Shown: in pieces, positions 38,794-49,695 of the stretch
Position numbering within the stretch: the first letter of the stretch is position 1
Layout: every line of letters starts with the position of its first letter
Source of the DNA: Clostridiales bacterium Firm_09
Lineage (GTDB): Bacteria > Bacillota > Clostridia > Christensenellales > DTU072
DNA: 64,000 nucleotides
NCBI GenBank assembly: GCA_001604065.1
Contig: LVAO01000004.1
Location: 1 to 64,000 of the forward strand
Reading direction: 5' to 3'
Program-made: the position numbers and the translations under genes
The notes under the pieces: generated by a model
What the model saw: only the letters and a program-made list of their open reading frames with translations
Database searches by the model: none
Told to the model about the DNA's origin: nothing

Positions 38794-40878
38794 TTAATAT
38801 TTCTTGACCAACTTGAAGTCCACTCTTCCTTTCTCATCGATCTTGATGCACTTGACGCGCACCCTGTCGCCGATATTGACCACATCTTCCACCTTCTCGA
38901 CTCTCTTATTGGAAAGTTTGCTGATGTGAATCATGCCGTCCCTGCCGGGAGCATATTCGACAAAAGCGCCGAAAGCGAGGATGCGCGCAACGGTGCCGTC
39001 AAATTCATCATCAATTGCGGGTTCGAACACTATGGCATTGATGATTGACATTGCTCTCTCCGCTGCGGCACTGTCGGTTGCGGCAATGAACACCTTGCCG
39101 TCGTCGCTGATATCAATCTTGACACCGGTTTCTTCGATGATTTTGTTGATTACTTTGCCTCCGCTGCCGATGACATCGCGAATCTTATCCGGATCAATTA
39201 CAAAGGAAGTAATTTTGGGGGCATAAGGACTCATATTTTTGCGGGGAGCCGGCAGAACCTCAAGCATTTTTTCAAGAATCTGAAGTCTTCCTTGTCTTGC
39301 CTGTTCGAGCGCGGTGCGGAGAATCGTTTCATTGATGCCCTTTATCTTGATGTCCATCTGGATTGCCGTAATACCGTTTTTGGTACCCGCAACTTTAAAA
39401 TCCATATCGCCAAAGAAATCTTCGAGTCCTTGGATATCGGACATGATATGCAGCTTGTTGTTGACATCGTCCTTGATGAGGCCCATTGCAATGCCTGCCA
39501 CGGGAGCCTTGATCGGAACGCCGGCATCCATCAGCGCAAGGGTAGAACCGCAAACGCTTGCCTGAGAGGTAGAACCGTTGCTTGAGATAACCTCGGACAC
39601 CGTCCGGATGGCATACGGGAACTCTTCTTCTGAAGGAAGCACGGGCTCCAATGCTCTCTCGGCAAGCGCACCGTGTCCAATTTCTCTTCTCCCGGGTGTC
39701 TTGAGCGATTTGGCTTCGCCCGTGCTATAAGGAGGCATATTGTAATGGTGCATATATCTCTTGAAAACATCGTCATCGATGCCTTCAAGTTTCTGCACTT
39801 CGGAAATCGTTCCGAGCGTAGCGGTAGTCAGAACCTGTGTTTGCCCTCTCGTAAACACGGCGCTGCCGTGCACTCTCGGCAGAATGCCGACTTCGCACCA
39901 GATGGGGCGGATTTCTGTAAGCGTTCTGCCATCGGGACGGACACCCTTATCGGCAATCATAGCACGGACGCATTCTTTCTTCATTGCATACAACACGTCC
40001 GCGATGTCTCTGGCATTATCGGGATAGATATCAGCAAAGTGAGCAAAAATATCGGCTTCGATCTCTTCTTCTCTCTTCTCACGCTCTTGCCTGTCAAAAG
40101 TATCAAACATATAATTAACTTTGTCTTTTGCATATTCTTTGACAGCCGCTTCGATTTCTTCCGGTGCGTGATGGAATTCGATTTCTTTTTTGGGTTTGCC
40201 GACCTTTGCTTGAATTTCTTCAATAAAGGCAACAATCTTCTTTATTTCTTCGTGGCCAAAGAGAATGGCGTCCAGCATTTCTGCTTCGCTGATTTCGTTC
40301 GCACCGGCCTCAACCATCATGATTGCGTCCTTCGTTCCGCTTAAAAAAAGGTTGAGACGCGATCTGTCTCTTTGCTCGTTGTCGGGATTGATGACATATT
40401 TGCCGTCCACATAGCCAACAACAACCGATCCTGTCGGTCCGTTGAAAGGAATATCCGATATGGAAAGCGCAACCGAACTGCCAATCATACCGAAAACTTC
40501 GGGCGGGATATTGGTATCTACGGACAGAGCTGTCGCAACAACGGCGACATCGTTGTACAATCCTTTGGGAAATAAGGGACGTATGGGTCTGTCAATCAAT
40601 CTAGATACGAGGATTGCCTTATCGCTCGGACGACCTTCCCTCTTTTTGAATCCGCCGGGAATTTTGCCGACGGCATACATTTTTTCTTCAAAATCCACGC
40701 CAAGAGGAAAGAAATCCATACCCTCTCTTGGTTTTTTTGACATGGTGACGTTGGTCATGACGACGGTATCGCCGCATCTGATAAAGCATTCGCCGTTACT
40801 TTGAGAGCAGTAGCCGCCGATTTCCACACTGACTTCGCGGCCCCCTATTGTAGTCTTGAAAATTGTGCTTTCTTTCAT
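38794..40878 (-). CDS. pnp: Polyribonucleotide nucleotidyltransferase (PNPase)
   Basis: RPSDKAILVSRLIDRPIRPLFP, RREIGHGALAERAL, KH GSGGKVINKIIEETG and S1 domain; start at MKESTIF. Confidence 0.96.
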   Translation of the reverse strand: MKESTIFKTTIGGREVSVEIGGYCSQSNGECFIRCGDTVVMTNVTMSKKPREGMDFFPLGVDFEEKMYAVGKIPGGFKKREGRPSDKAILVSRLIDRPIRPLFPKGLYNDVAVVATALSVDTNIPPEVFGMIGSSVALSISDIPFNGPTGSVVVGYVDGKYVINPDNEQRDRSRLNLFLSGTKDAIMMVEAGANEISEAEMLDAILFGHEEIKKIVAFIEEIQAKVGKPKKEIEFHHAPEEIEAAVKEYAKDKVNYMFDTFDRQEREKREEEIEADIFAHFADIYPDNARDIADVLYAMKKECVRAMIADKGVRPDGRTLTEIRPIWCEVGILPRVHGSAVFTRGQTQVLTTATLGTISEVQKLEGIDDDVFKRYMHHYNMPPYSTGEAKSLKTPGRREIGHGALAERALEPVLPSEEEFPYAIRTVSEVISSNGSTSQASVCGSTLALMDAGVPIKAPVAGIAMGLIKDDVNNKLHIMSDIQGLEDFFGDMDFKVAGTKNGITAIQMDIKIKGINETILRTALEQARQGRLQILEKMLEVLPAPRKNMSPYAPKITSFVIDPDKIRDVIGSGGKVINKIIEETGVKIDISDDGKVFIAATDSAAAERAMSIINAIVFEPAIDDEFDGTVARILAFGAFVEYAPGRDGMIHISKLSNKRVEKVEDVVNIGDRVRVKCIKIDEKGRVDFKLVKKY

Positions 40879-41064
40879 GTTACCTCCTGTTTCCGTCCTT
40901 GGAAACGACATATATATTTTTTGTTTTGAAACCGAAAAAGAAAGAAATATGTATACGCAAAAAAATGCTGCCGGCGCCGTTGCTCTTCGCGGGGATCCGC
41001 TGTTGTTTTTTACCAACCGCTTATTATATAAAAGGTTCGTAAAAAATAACCCGGTTCCCCGTTG

Positions 41065-41095
41065 AAAGGGCTGCTCCCAGAACGGGAACAGCCCT
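41065..41095 (-). other. Strong rpsO-pnp intercistronic hairpin (processing site or attenuator candidate)
   Basis: AAGGGCTG-T-TCCC-GTTCT-GGGA-G-CAGCCCTT; not followed by an uninterrupted U-tract. Confidence 0.6.
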
Positions 41096-41106
41096 TGACG
41101 AAGGCC

Positions 41107-41370
41107 TTATTTTCTGATATTGAGCACCGAAATAATCGATCTGTAACGCTCGATGTCCAGGTCTCTGAGATAATTAAGAAGACTTCTTCTCTTGCCGACC
41201 ATTTTAAGGAGGCCTCTGCGTCCGTCATGGTCCTTGGGGTGCACGTTAAGGTGCTCGGTAAGCTCGTCGATGCGGGTAGTCAGCAAAGCAATCTGAACTT
41301 CGGGAGAGCCCGTGTCGCCCTCTTTGCGGGCATACTTGTTGATGACTTCTGTTTTTTTGACTTTGTCCAT
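41107..41370 (-). CDS. rpsO: 30S ribosomal protein S15
   Basis: [49 protein letters not shown]. Confidence 0.97.
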   Translation of the reverse strand: MDKVKKTEVINKYARKEGDTGSPEVQIALLTTRIDELTEHLNVHPKDHDGRRGLLKMVGKRRSLLNYLRDLDIERYRSIISVLNIRK

Positions 41371-41487
41371 ATTTTACAACTCCTGTATGAGCTGATACGC
41401 CGTATACCCAGTAAAAATAATTCATCCTGACCGAGTATAAGGTATCGCTTTATAAATATAACAGATATGGTTTTTAATGTAAAGCGA

Positions 41488-42882
41488 TTACACCCCTTTT
41501 TTTGCCAGATAATCGTCCAGACCTTTGGCATTCGGCAGGCGTTCGATGCGGTTTTCGTCTTTATGGACATATTTGCTCATTGCGCCTGCGCCGGCAGACA
41601 AAACAGTCGTCGTCTCCTCCATATAGTCGATATTATACAGGCACTGCTTGCCCGGCAAACAATACCCCACATTTTCCAGATTGTCGGCCATGTTTTTCTG
41701 ACGGTACATATAGTATGGGAGATATCCTGCCGATTTAAGCTCCGCACGCGCAAAATCGACACATTTTTTTACAATTCCTTGCACGTTCTTCTCCATTCCG
41801 TCGTTTCGGAATACGGCGCCACGCTTGATAGAAAGCGTATGGATTGTGATATTCTCCGGACGCAGCGACAGCGTCTTCTTCAAACTGTCGGAAAAATCTT
41901 CAAAATCTTCACCGGGAAGTCCTGCAATCAGATCCATATTGATGTCAAAACCAAACTCCCTTGAGAGCGAAAATGCGAGATAAACCTGCTCCGGCGTATG
42001 CGCTCTTCCCAGTTCGCAAAGTGTCCGGGCCTTGAAAGTCTGAGGGTTGATGGAGATTCTTGTCACCCCCATGGAGGCCAGCATTTCCAGCTTTTCGCGG
42101 GAAAAGCTGTCCGGCCGCCCCGCTTCAACGGTAAATTCCACACCCGGCCGCGCCTGTGCCACTGGCTCCAGAATGGACTTCAATTCATCCGCTTCCAATG
42201 AAGTCGGAGTCCCGCCTCCGACATAGACAGCCCGCACGAAAAGATTTTCTTCCTTGATTTTTTTAAGGATTGCCGACAATTCTTCCCGCACGGCGGCGAT
42301 ATAGGCAGGTATTTTTTTGCGGACCTGCGAAAGCTCGGAGCTGATGAACGAACAATACCTGCATCGGGTGGCGCAAAAAGGAATATTCACAAAAATATCC
42401 GCGCTGTGCGGGTCCGTATCATAGTACCCCGACTGATTTGCGACGACTTCGGCAATGAGACGGGCTCTGTCGGGACTGACAAAAAAAGTATCCCGCAACA
42501 CTTCTTCCGGGTTCCCGTTATTTTGCATCAATTCATAATACAGCTTTGTAGGGCGTACTCCCGTAAGACTTCCGTAAGGAAGTTCCACCCCCGTAATCTC
42601 TTTGCACCAGTCATGCAATGCATTCTTGCAGAAACGTTTTGTAAGCTTTTTATAGAGCAGCCCTTCTTCATAAGCAATCGCAAGCTTTTCTTCCCGGACA
42701 ATCTTTTTTCCGACGCTGATGCCGACAAGAAAGCAATCCCTTTCCTGCCGCACGGTGAGATTCAATTCTTCGTCGGCTTCGGGCGATAAAACAATATAAG
42801 GAGCGTATGCCCGCACAATTTCGGGCACATCGTTAAGATAATCGGGGAGATCCGCGCTCCAACGGAATCGCTTACTGTTCAT
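41488..42882 (-). CDS. hemZ: Radical SAM coproporphyrinogen dehydrogenase-like HemZ
   Basis: FCATRCRYCSF 4Fe-4S motif; VYVGGGTPTSL; NLENVGYCLPGKQCLYNIDYMEE. Confidence 0.85.
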   Translation of the reverse strand: MNSKRFRWSADLPDYLNDVPEIVRAYAPYIVLSPEADEELNLTVRQERDCFLVGISVGKKIVREEKLAIAYEEGLLYKKLTKRFCKNALHDWCKEITGVELPYGSLTGVRPTKLYYELMQNNGNPEEVLRDTFFVSPDRARLIAEVVANQSGYYDTDPHSADIFVNIPFCATRCRYCSFISSELSQVRKKIPAYIAAVREELSAILKKIKEENLFVRAVYVGGGTPTSLEADELKSILEPVAQARPGVEFTVEAGRPDSFSREKLEMLASMGVTRISINPQTFKARTLCELGRAHTPEQVYLAFSLSREFGFDINMDLIAGLPGEDFEDFSDSLKKTLSLRPENITIHTLSIKRGAVFRNDGMEKNVQGIVKKCVDFARAELKSAGYLPYYMYRQKNMADNLENVGYCLPGKQCLYNIDYMEETTTVLSAGAGAMSKYVHKDENRIERLPNAKGLDDYLAKKGV

Positions 42883-42961
42883 TCTTATCCTTCATTTTAT
42901 CAACGTATCACAGATATCCTCAAGATGCCATGCGCGTTCCGCAAAAAAAACAGCGCTTATC

Positions 42962-43582
42962 CTAAAAAAACAAACCCGGAACATTATAAATTTTTTCTTT
43001 TTCCAGCGTCGTCTCTTCTCCGTGTCCGGGACAGAGAATATAATCCGACGGCAAAGCAAACAGACGACGTATTGAGGCACGCAGCATTTCTGAATTTCCG
43101 CCTTCCAGGTCGGTCCTTCCGTACCCGCCTCCGGCAAAGAGCGTATCGCCGCAGAACATGCAATTTTCTGCAATGTAGCAGCAACTGCCCGGGGAGTGGC
43201 CCGGCGTATGAATGACCCGGAACGTTATTCCGGCTTCGAAAACAGTCATGCCGTCTTCAACCAGAACGTCTGCTTTGCAGGGCGCGCAAGCGGCACCGAA
43301 TACATCGCTCAGATTTCCTTTTCCGGCAAGCATCCCTGCATCCGCAGTATGTATATATATTTTCGCCCCTTCATCCTGCCATGCCGCGGCATTGCCGATG
43401 TGGTCAAAATGTCCGTGCGTCAACAAAGCTGCGACAACTTTGAGGCCCTGCGATTCCGCAAAGGTTTTTATTTTGTCTTTACCGCGCGCAGGATCAATCA
43501 ATACCGCCTCATGGGCATGTTCAAGATAGACAAGGTAGCTGTCCGTCCGGAGCGGGCCGACAACAAAATTCTTTACGATCAT
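42962..43582 (-). CDS. MBL-fold metallo-hydrolase (glyoxalase II-like)
   Basis: [37 protein letters not shown]-type motif. Confidence 0.9.
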   Translation of the reverse strand: MIVKNFVVGPLRTDSYLVYLEHAHEAVLIDPARGKDKIKTFAESQGLKVVAALLTHGHFDHIGNAAAWQDEGAKIYIHTADAGMLAGKGNLSDVFGAACAPCKADVLVEDGMTVFEAGITFRVIHTPGHSPGSCCYIAENCMFCGDTLFAGGGYGRTDLEGGNSEMLRASIRRLFALPSDYILCPGHGEETTLEKEKIYNVPGLFF

Positions 43583-44775
43583 CCGGCAAGCCTCGCCGCA
43601 ATCGCCTCAAGAAAATCCGTTGTACAGACACCCTTGGCGGCAACACCGGGCATATCAAAAAGCCCGACCAGATCTTTGGTCATGATGCCGCTTTCGATGG
43701 TTGCGATGGTCGCTGCCTCCAGTCTGTCCGCAAATGCGGACAAATCCGCAAGGCTGTCCAGCTCCGCCCGTTTTTTTAATGCACCGCTCCAAGCAAAAAT
43801 GGTTGCAACAGGATTTGTCGAAGTCTGCTCGCCCGCCATATATCTGTAAAAATGCCTCGTTACGGTTCCGTGCGCCGCTTCATACTCATACTTGCCGTCG
43901 GGAGAGACCAGTACAGAAGTCATCATTGCAAGCGAACCGAACGCCGTCGCCAGCATATCGCTCATCACATCGCCGTCATAGTTCTTGCACGCCCACACAA
44001 AGCCTCCCTCGCTGCGTATGACCCGCGCAACCGCATCGTCTATCAATGTATAAAAATACTGAATTCCCGCTTCTTCAAATCGGACACGGAATTCGCTCTC
44101 GTACAGCAGCGCGAAAATATCCTTAAAACGGTGATCATAGATTTTGCTGATGGTATCCTTGGCAGAAAACCACAGATCCTGCTTTGTGCCGAGCGCATAG
44201 TTGAAGCAGCTTCTCGCAAAACTGATTATGCTTTTATCCGTATTATGGATAGCTTGTACGATGCCTCCGCCGGACAACTCTTTAACGAGTTTTCTTTCGC
44301 CGTCAGGCAAAACCAATTCTATCCTGCCGCCTTCCGGGACATAAGCTTCGACACCCGCATAGACATCGCCGTAGGCATGACGGGCAATCGTAATGGGCTT
44401 TTTCCAATTTGAAACGACCGGGCGAACACCGTTCACCAAAACAGGCGCACGGAAGACGGTACCGTCCAATATCGTGCGTATCGTACCGTTGGGAGACTTC
44501 CACATTTCCTTCAGCTTATATTCTTCCATACGCTGGGCATTGGGAGTAATGGTCGCGCATTTGACGCCGACGCCCAGACGCTTGATGGCTTCGGCGGCTT
44601 TGACGGTCACGGCATCCGAAGTCTTATCCCGTTCCGGCAGACCTAAATCATAATATTCTGTTTTCAAATCAATAAAGGGCTCAAGCAGCAGACGCTTAAT
44701 GTCTGCCCAGATGATGCGTGTCATTTCGTCGCCGTCCAATTCGACAAGCGGCGTTTTCATAGAAATTTTTGTCAT
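43579..44775 (-). CDS. icd: NADP-dependent isocitrate dehydrogenase
   Basis: [63 protein letters not shown]. Confidence 0.94.
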   Translation of the reverse strand: MTKISMKTPLVELDGDEMTRIIWADIKRLLLEPFIDLKTEYYDLGLPERDKTSDAVTVKAAEAIKRLGVGVKCATITPNAQRMEEYKLKEMWKSPNGTIRTILDGTVFRAPVLVNGVRPVVSNWKKPITIARHAYGDVYAGVEAYVPEGGRIELVLPDGERKLVKELSGGGIVQAIHNTDKSIISFARSCFNYALGTKQDLWFSAKDTISKIYDHRFKDIFALLYESEFRVRFEEAGIQYFYTLIDDAVARVIRSEGGFVWACKNYDGDVMSDMLATAFGSLAMMTSVLVSPDGKYEYEAAHGTVTRHFYRYMAGEQTSTNPVATIFAWSGALKKRAELDSLADLSAFADRLEAATIATIESGIMTKDLVGLFDMPGVAAKGVCTTDFLEAIAARLAG

Positions 44776-44823
44776 GTTGATCCGTCCTTTTGGTTGATGA
44801 TTGTGTCTGTTGTATGCTGTCCC

Positions 44824-45327
44824 TTATCCATCAATAGGTTTGGGATTAAGGTTTTCATATATGGTAAATGTCAGCGGATATCCGTTGGAAATTGTCCTGC
44901 CCACCTCTTCGACAAGCTTCCAATTATCCATTTTATCCAGATTTTCAAAAAATACTTCGGCACCGCCGTCGGCATCCACTTTGGTGACATAGGCTTTTTT
45001 GCAGTACGGCAGCATGGTTCTGTAAAACATCGCGCCGCCGACGATAAAAATGTCGTCGGAGCTGTAGTTTTGCAGTTCTTTCAGAAGTTCCGGCAGCGTC
45101 ATCAGCACCTTGCAATCCTCACGTGTAAAGACATCGCTCAGCACGATGTTGGTTCTTCCGGGCAGCGGCTTGCTGCCGGGAAAAGAAAGAAGCGTATTGC
45201 CGCCCATAACGATCACTTTGCCAAGCGTAATCCTCTTGAAGTATTGAAGATCTTCCGGCAAATGGAACAGCAGACCGTTTTTTTTGCCGATGCCCCAAAG
45301 CTTATCCACTGCGACGATTGCCTGCAT
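44824..45327 (-). CDS. folA: Dihydrofolate reductase
   Basis: AVDKLWGIGKKNGLLFHLPEDLQYFKRITLGKVIVMGGNT. Confidence 0.94.
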   Translation of the reverse strand: MQAIVAVDKLWGIGKKNGLLFHLPEDLQYFKRITLGKVIVMGGNTLLSFPGSKPLPGRTNIVLSDVFTREDCKVLMTLPELLKELQNYSSDDIFIVGGAMFYRTMLPYCKKAYVTKVDADGGAEVFFENLDKMDNWKLVEEVGRTISNGYPLTFTIYENLNPKPIDG

Positions 45328-46160
45328 CAGACCGCCACCTCCAGTTTTTTATACAAGGTATGGTATTGATAATTTTCCAAATCGAAATCTTCCACTTTGA
45401 AATCATAGAAGTTCTTGATGTCGGGATTCATCACAAATTTCGGGGCCGGGAAAGGCTCTTTTGCAAGCATTTCGCGAGCAATCGGGATATGCCTGTCATA
45501 CACATGCGCGTCCGCGATGACATGCACCAATTCTCCGGCTTTTAAGCCCGATACCTGCGCGAACATATGGAGTAGTACGGCATACTGCACAACATTCCAG
45601 TTGTTGGCGACAACCATGTCCTGTGAACGCTGGTTCAGAATACCGTTCAGCGTATCTCCCGAAGTAGAAAAAGTCATCGAATAGGCACAGGGATACAGCG
45701 CCATTTCGTGAAGATCCGCATGATTATAGATATTTGTAAGAATGCGGCGGGACTGAGGGTTATTCTTAAGGTCAAACAACACTCTGTCCACCTGGTCGAA
45801 TTCGCCTTCTTTATATTGATGCTTGACACCCAGCTGATATCCGTACGCCTTGCCGATTGTACCTTCTTTATCTGCCCATGCATCCCAGATGTGCGAGCGC
45901 AGATCGGCTACGCGGTTGGACTTTTTTTGCCAGATCCAGAGTATTTCGTCAATTGCATTCCTGAAGCCCGTCTTGCGGAGCGTCATCGCAGGAAACTCTT
46001 TGGTAAGGTCATAGCGATTGACAATGCAGAATTTTTTTATGGTATGGGCAGGCGTGCCATCCTCCCAGCGCGGACGGACGGCAAGCTCTTCGTCGGAGAA
46101 GCCGCTGTTCAGTATGCTGCTGATATTTTCTTTGAAAATGCAATCTGCTATACTCATCAA
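45327..46160 (-). CDS. thyA: Thymidylate synthase
   Basis: FPAMTLRKTGFRNAIDEILWIW, LYPCAYSMTFS, LNGILNQRSQDMVVANNWNVVQYA. Confidence 0.94.
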   Translation of the reverse strand: MMSIADCIFKENISSILNSGFSDEELAVRPRWEDGTPAHTIKKFCIVNRYDLTKEFPAMTLRKTGFRNAIDEILWIWQKKSNRVADLRSHIWDAWADKEGTIGKAYGYQLGVKHQYKEGEFDQVDRVLFDLKNNPQSRRILTNIYNHADLHEMALYPCAYSMTFSTSGDTLNGILNQRSQDMVVANNWNVVQYAVLLHMFAQVSGLKAGELVHVIADAHVYDRHIPIAREMLAKEPFPAPKFVMNPDIKNFYDFKVEDFDLENYQYHTLYKKLEVAV

Positions 46161-46173
46161 AACCTCCTCAATT

Positions 46174-49100
46174 TTACAGCGTGCTGATATCGATTAAATA
46201 AACGCCTTCGCCGCAGGACACATACGGCAGATTTTTATGCTTGGCGCTGTAAATAAACGCCCCGATGTCTTCGCTGTTGCAGACAACTTCTGCATAGACC
46301 CTGCCGAGATTCTTATAATAATCCAAAACAGCCGCCATTTCTGTTGTGGTGTCTGCTATAAGGTCATATCCGCCGCCGATTGATACGGAAGAATAATAAT
46401 TGTATACGCCTGCCGCAAGGTCCGCCACACCCGGCGTAGTCCAGTTGATGTATTCCGTACGGGGCTGTGACGCATAAGAAAATGCAGCTGCATCCGATAT
46501 CAGCAGCCATTGATGTCTCATCGCATAATATGTTGCCGTACCTGCGGTAAATCTCATGCGCGCCCAGGTTGCATCAACCACAAACCATTCGCCGTCAATT
46601 TTCACCTTGTTCCATGCGTGATTCTCGCCTGCCCACCCGGTTACTTCTTTGCATTCGATTCCCTCAATCATGCACATGAGCTTGAAGGCGCTTGCATATC
46701 CGTCACATACCGCAACCCTATTGCCGGCATTCCAGAAGACACCGTACAATGAGAAGCAGTCAAGACTCTTAATGATGCCCTCGACGGATTCGACAAGCTC
46801 GTTTTTGCTTGTAGCGCTGTCTTTTGCCGCAAGCAGCGCCGCTTCGAAATCTGCATTCCAGCCGTTTGCGTTCACCGCGGATAGGATTGCCGTCTTTGCC
46901 GAAGCCAACGACGGTGCGGCCGCGATGTCGTTCTGAAGCGCCATGATGTCCAAGGCGGCATTGTCATACGTAACATGGATAGCCAGCCATTCGTATATTA
47001 TAGCCACTTTCTGGTAATCGGTCAAATCATTATCAATGTAGAGTCCACAGATTTGGCGCGCCGCAAGATAAATATCTTCTGCGTCAGAACCGCCGTCGGG
47101 GAACGACGGCCTGACCCCATAGGGAAGGTTATCCAGTTCGTACACGCTGTCAATCAGTTCTGTACGGGACAGGCTGTCAATGGCAAAAGAAGTTTCGGGC
47201 ACCGCAAGCGGCATCAATGCGCTGCCGTCCGCCAGCGAATGCGCAGTCTGTCCTGTCGCGTACCTCTGATTCTGGTCACACCTCAATGTGAATTGGATTG
47301 TGGCAATCTGACCTGTCTGCGAATGAAAGTATCCATAATTATAAATAAAGCTCAGAGATCCGGCCGCATCGGTCAATGCCTCGTTGTCGAATGGAAATTG
47401 TTCACTGATATAAAATTTTTTTTGCACATAACCAAAGGGCTTGTCCGGATTGTCCTTAATCAGGTTGTCCTCATCCAGAGAAAGCTGGGCAAGATATGCA
47501 AATGCGGCATTCAGTTCGCTCTGATCGGCAATGTAGTAATCATAACGATAGCCGTTATAAGTAAAGGCATCCGATAAATAAGACAATGCCGGAGTCAGAA
47601 TGGGCAGCATAAAACTTCCTGTTTTGCCTGTTTCGTCGCATTTTACCTCCAAGGTATGCGTCACACTTTTTGCAAGGGCAGGGATTGAATCGCCGCTCAT
47701 GCAAGGCAGATACGGACCTCCGTCAATGCGATAAGAAAATGTCGTCGGCTTATCATAATCGCAATCAAACAGAATGGTGTATTCTCCCGGGTCAGAATCC
47801 AGATCCAATTTTACATGATACGGCGCGGCCTCGCTGTCGAAAACAGTCCCTTCTATGATTTCGGAAGCGCCGTCTTCATAAACAATCAGATAAGGGTATG
47901 TTCCGCCTTTTTTTGCGGTCAGATAGGATTCTTCTAGGACAATTATGCTTTCGGCAGCACGTATGCTGTAATCGTCCTCCGTAATGCCGCTCCCATGCAT
48001 CATGACAGCCGTCCGTGAAGAATTGTAATAAATGCTAAGGTCCCCGCCGGTGTTTTTATCATAGACAAAGCTGTTCGAAAATCCGAGAACCAGCGGAAAG
48101 CTTGCCATAATATATCTCCCCGTCGATTCAAACGTATAGGTCCCCGCAGGAATCCTGGCGAGATCCTCTGCGGACAGAGTAAGTGTTTTTTTGTCCGGAC
48201 TGTATGTCGCATCCACCGCAACGCTCACCGGGATTCCGCCGGCATCCAATATACGGAACGATACAACGTCAAACAAAAAGGAAACTTCGAAATCTTCGGA
48301 TGAAGAAAGATTGAAAAACTGCTCTTCATAGATTCCGTTGTTGAAGATCGCTCTGTTTCCGCACGTCCAGTTGCCGTCCCATCCCGACGGGATGTCATCG
48401 GCCGTACGCATAGAATACAGAACAATATCCGCCGATGCAGGAAACGCATTCGGACCGATATTCACAACCGAAAAGGGAATCACCGCTTCTTCAAGGCCGG
48501 TGCAGGATGCAAACGCGCCGCTTCCTATCGTCAAGACGGAGTTCTGTATAACTAAGGATTCGATGATATGCTCATTATGGCTTCCTGTAAAAGCAACAGA
48601 ACTCACGGGCCTGCCGTTATAGTACATCGCCAGGATGACTTCGGATTCGGAGCCATCATAGCCCGTTGCCCTGTAGGTATCCGCATAATCGCCGGCGGAG
48701 ATGTACTCATAAAGAACGCCCGGCGTGCCTTCCAATGCCCATGACGGTTCCAGATAAGTGTCCCCCGCGGTTGTATACAGCGCGCGGGGGATATACTGTA
48801 TTCCGCCTTGCCTCTTCCAATATGCGAGCAGTCCGCCGGCGCTGACATCGATGCTTGAAAGCTCAAGCGCATAGGGCTGGTTATAAAGCACTTCAAAATA
48901 GTAGCCGCTGGACTCGTCCGACAGGATCTCTGCGGTTGCCGAAACGGGAACATATCCGGCATCGATTGGAATACCAAGATAAATTCTGTATTTGTTGGGC
49001 AGGAAACGCGCAAAAAACTGCAGATCTGACGCGCCGATTTGCGCCGGAACGGCACCGTCCGCTGCATCGCGCCATCCTGTAAAAGTATATCCCGTTCTGG

Positions 49101-49515
49101 CAGGATCGGATGCGGGCAAGGGAATGCTGCTGCCTTCTGTCAATTCAAAAACCGCAAACAGCTCTCCGCCTTCTTCTGTATAATAGGAAGCCGTAACTCT
49201 TTTCAGCCAGCGCGCATAAAGCTTTACATTGCTGTTTACACCGGCCAGCGACTGCACCGTAAACGGACGCTGCCATATATCCTTGTCATAATACCAGTCA
49301 TCAAACACATAGCCGGATTTTGAAGGTTCCGGAGGCAGCGTGATTGTATTTGTTCCCGGAGTTACATTGATTGTATGAATCGCGTCGCCGTCCACATAGA
49401 AGGTGATGGAATAGCTTGAAGAACCGGAACCAAGAAAATCGCAGGAAGTCAATCCAATCATGACAAACACGAACACAGCGGTTATCAGAAACATCCATAA
49501 TCCTTTCTTTTTCAT
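46174..49515 (-). CDS. Large lipoprotein with InlB B-repeats and C-terminal transglutaminase-like domain
   Basis: Lipobox IGLTSCD; YVFDDWYYDK..VKLYARW and YTFTGWRDAADG repeats; VAVCDGYASAFKLMCMIEGIECKEVTGWAGENHAWNKVKIDGEWFVVDATWA (Cys/His/Asp); start at MKKKGLW. Confidence 0.85.
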   Translation of the reverse strand: MKKKGLWMFLITAVFVFVMIGLTSCDFLGSGSSSYSITFYVDGDAIHTINVTPGTNTITLPPEPSKSGYVFDDWYYDKDIWQRPFTVQSLAGVNSNVKLYARWLKRVTASYYTEEGGELFAVFELTEGSSIPLPASDPARTGYTFTGWRDAADGAVPAQIGASDLQFFARFLPNKYRIYLGIPIDAGYVPVSATAEILSDESSGYYFEVLYNQPYALELSSIDVSAGGLLAYWKRQGGIQYIPRALYTTAGDTYLEPSWALEGTPGVLYEYISAGDYADTYRATGYDGSESEVILAMYYNGRPVSSVAFTGSHNEHIIESLVIQNSVLTIGSGAFASCTGLEEAVIPFSVVNIGPNAFPASADIVLYSMRTADDIPSGWDGNWTCGNRAIFNNGIYEEQFFNLSSSEDFEVSFLFDVVSFRILDAGGIPVSVAVDATYSPDKKTLTLSAEDLARIPAGTYTFESTGRYIMASFPLVLGFSNSFVYDKNTGGDLSIYYNSSRTAVMMHGSGITEDDYSIRAAESIIVLEESYLTAKKGGTYPYLIVYEDGASEIIEGTVFDSEAAPYHVKLDLDSDPGEYTILFDCDYDKPTTFSYRIDGGPYLPCMSGDSIPALAKSVTHTLEVKCDETGKTGSFMLPILTPALSYLSDAFTYNGYRYDYYIADQSELNAAFAYLAQLSLDEDNLIKDNPDKPFGYVQKKFYISEQFPFDNEALTDAAGSLSFIYNYGYFHSQTGQIATIQFTLRCDQNQRYATGQTAHSLADGSALMPLAVPETSFAIDSLSRTELIDSVYELDNLPYGVRPSFPDGGSDAEDIYLAARQICGLYIDNDLTDYQKVAIIYEWLAIHVTYDNAALDIMALQNDIAAAPSLASAKTAILSAVNANGWNADFEAALLAAKDSATSKNELVESVEGIIKSLDCFSLYGVFWNAGNRVAVCDGYASAFKLMCMIEGIECKEVTGWAGENHAWNKVKIDGEWFVVDATWARMRFTAGTATYYAMRHQWLLISDAAAFSYASQPRTEYINWTTPGVADLAAGVYNYYSSVSIGGGYDLIADTTTEMAAVLDYYKNLGRVYAEVVCNSEDIGAFIYSAKHKNLPYVSCGEGVYLIDISTL

Positions 49516-49640
49516 CTTTCTCTCCGTCCTTGTTGTTTGGTTTAAGTTTACCATAATTCCCTATGCATGACAAGAACAAATAATTGTCTGCCGGTATGCA
49601 AGCGGAAAAATACGCCCAAACTTTGATTGCATAGAATCCG

Positions 49641-49669
49641 TTTACAGAGCGGAAGGGTTGTGTTATAAT
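49641..49669 (+). promoter_or_regulatory. Sigma-A-type promoter for the SF1 helicase gene
   Basis: TTTACA (49641-49646), 17 nt, TATAAT (49664-49669). Confidence 0.7.
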
Positions 49670-49695
49670 TCAGGATGTATTCATTGGAGGGGCCT

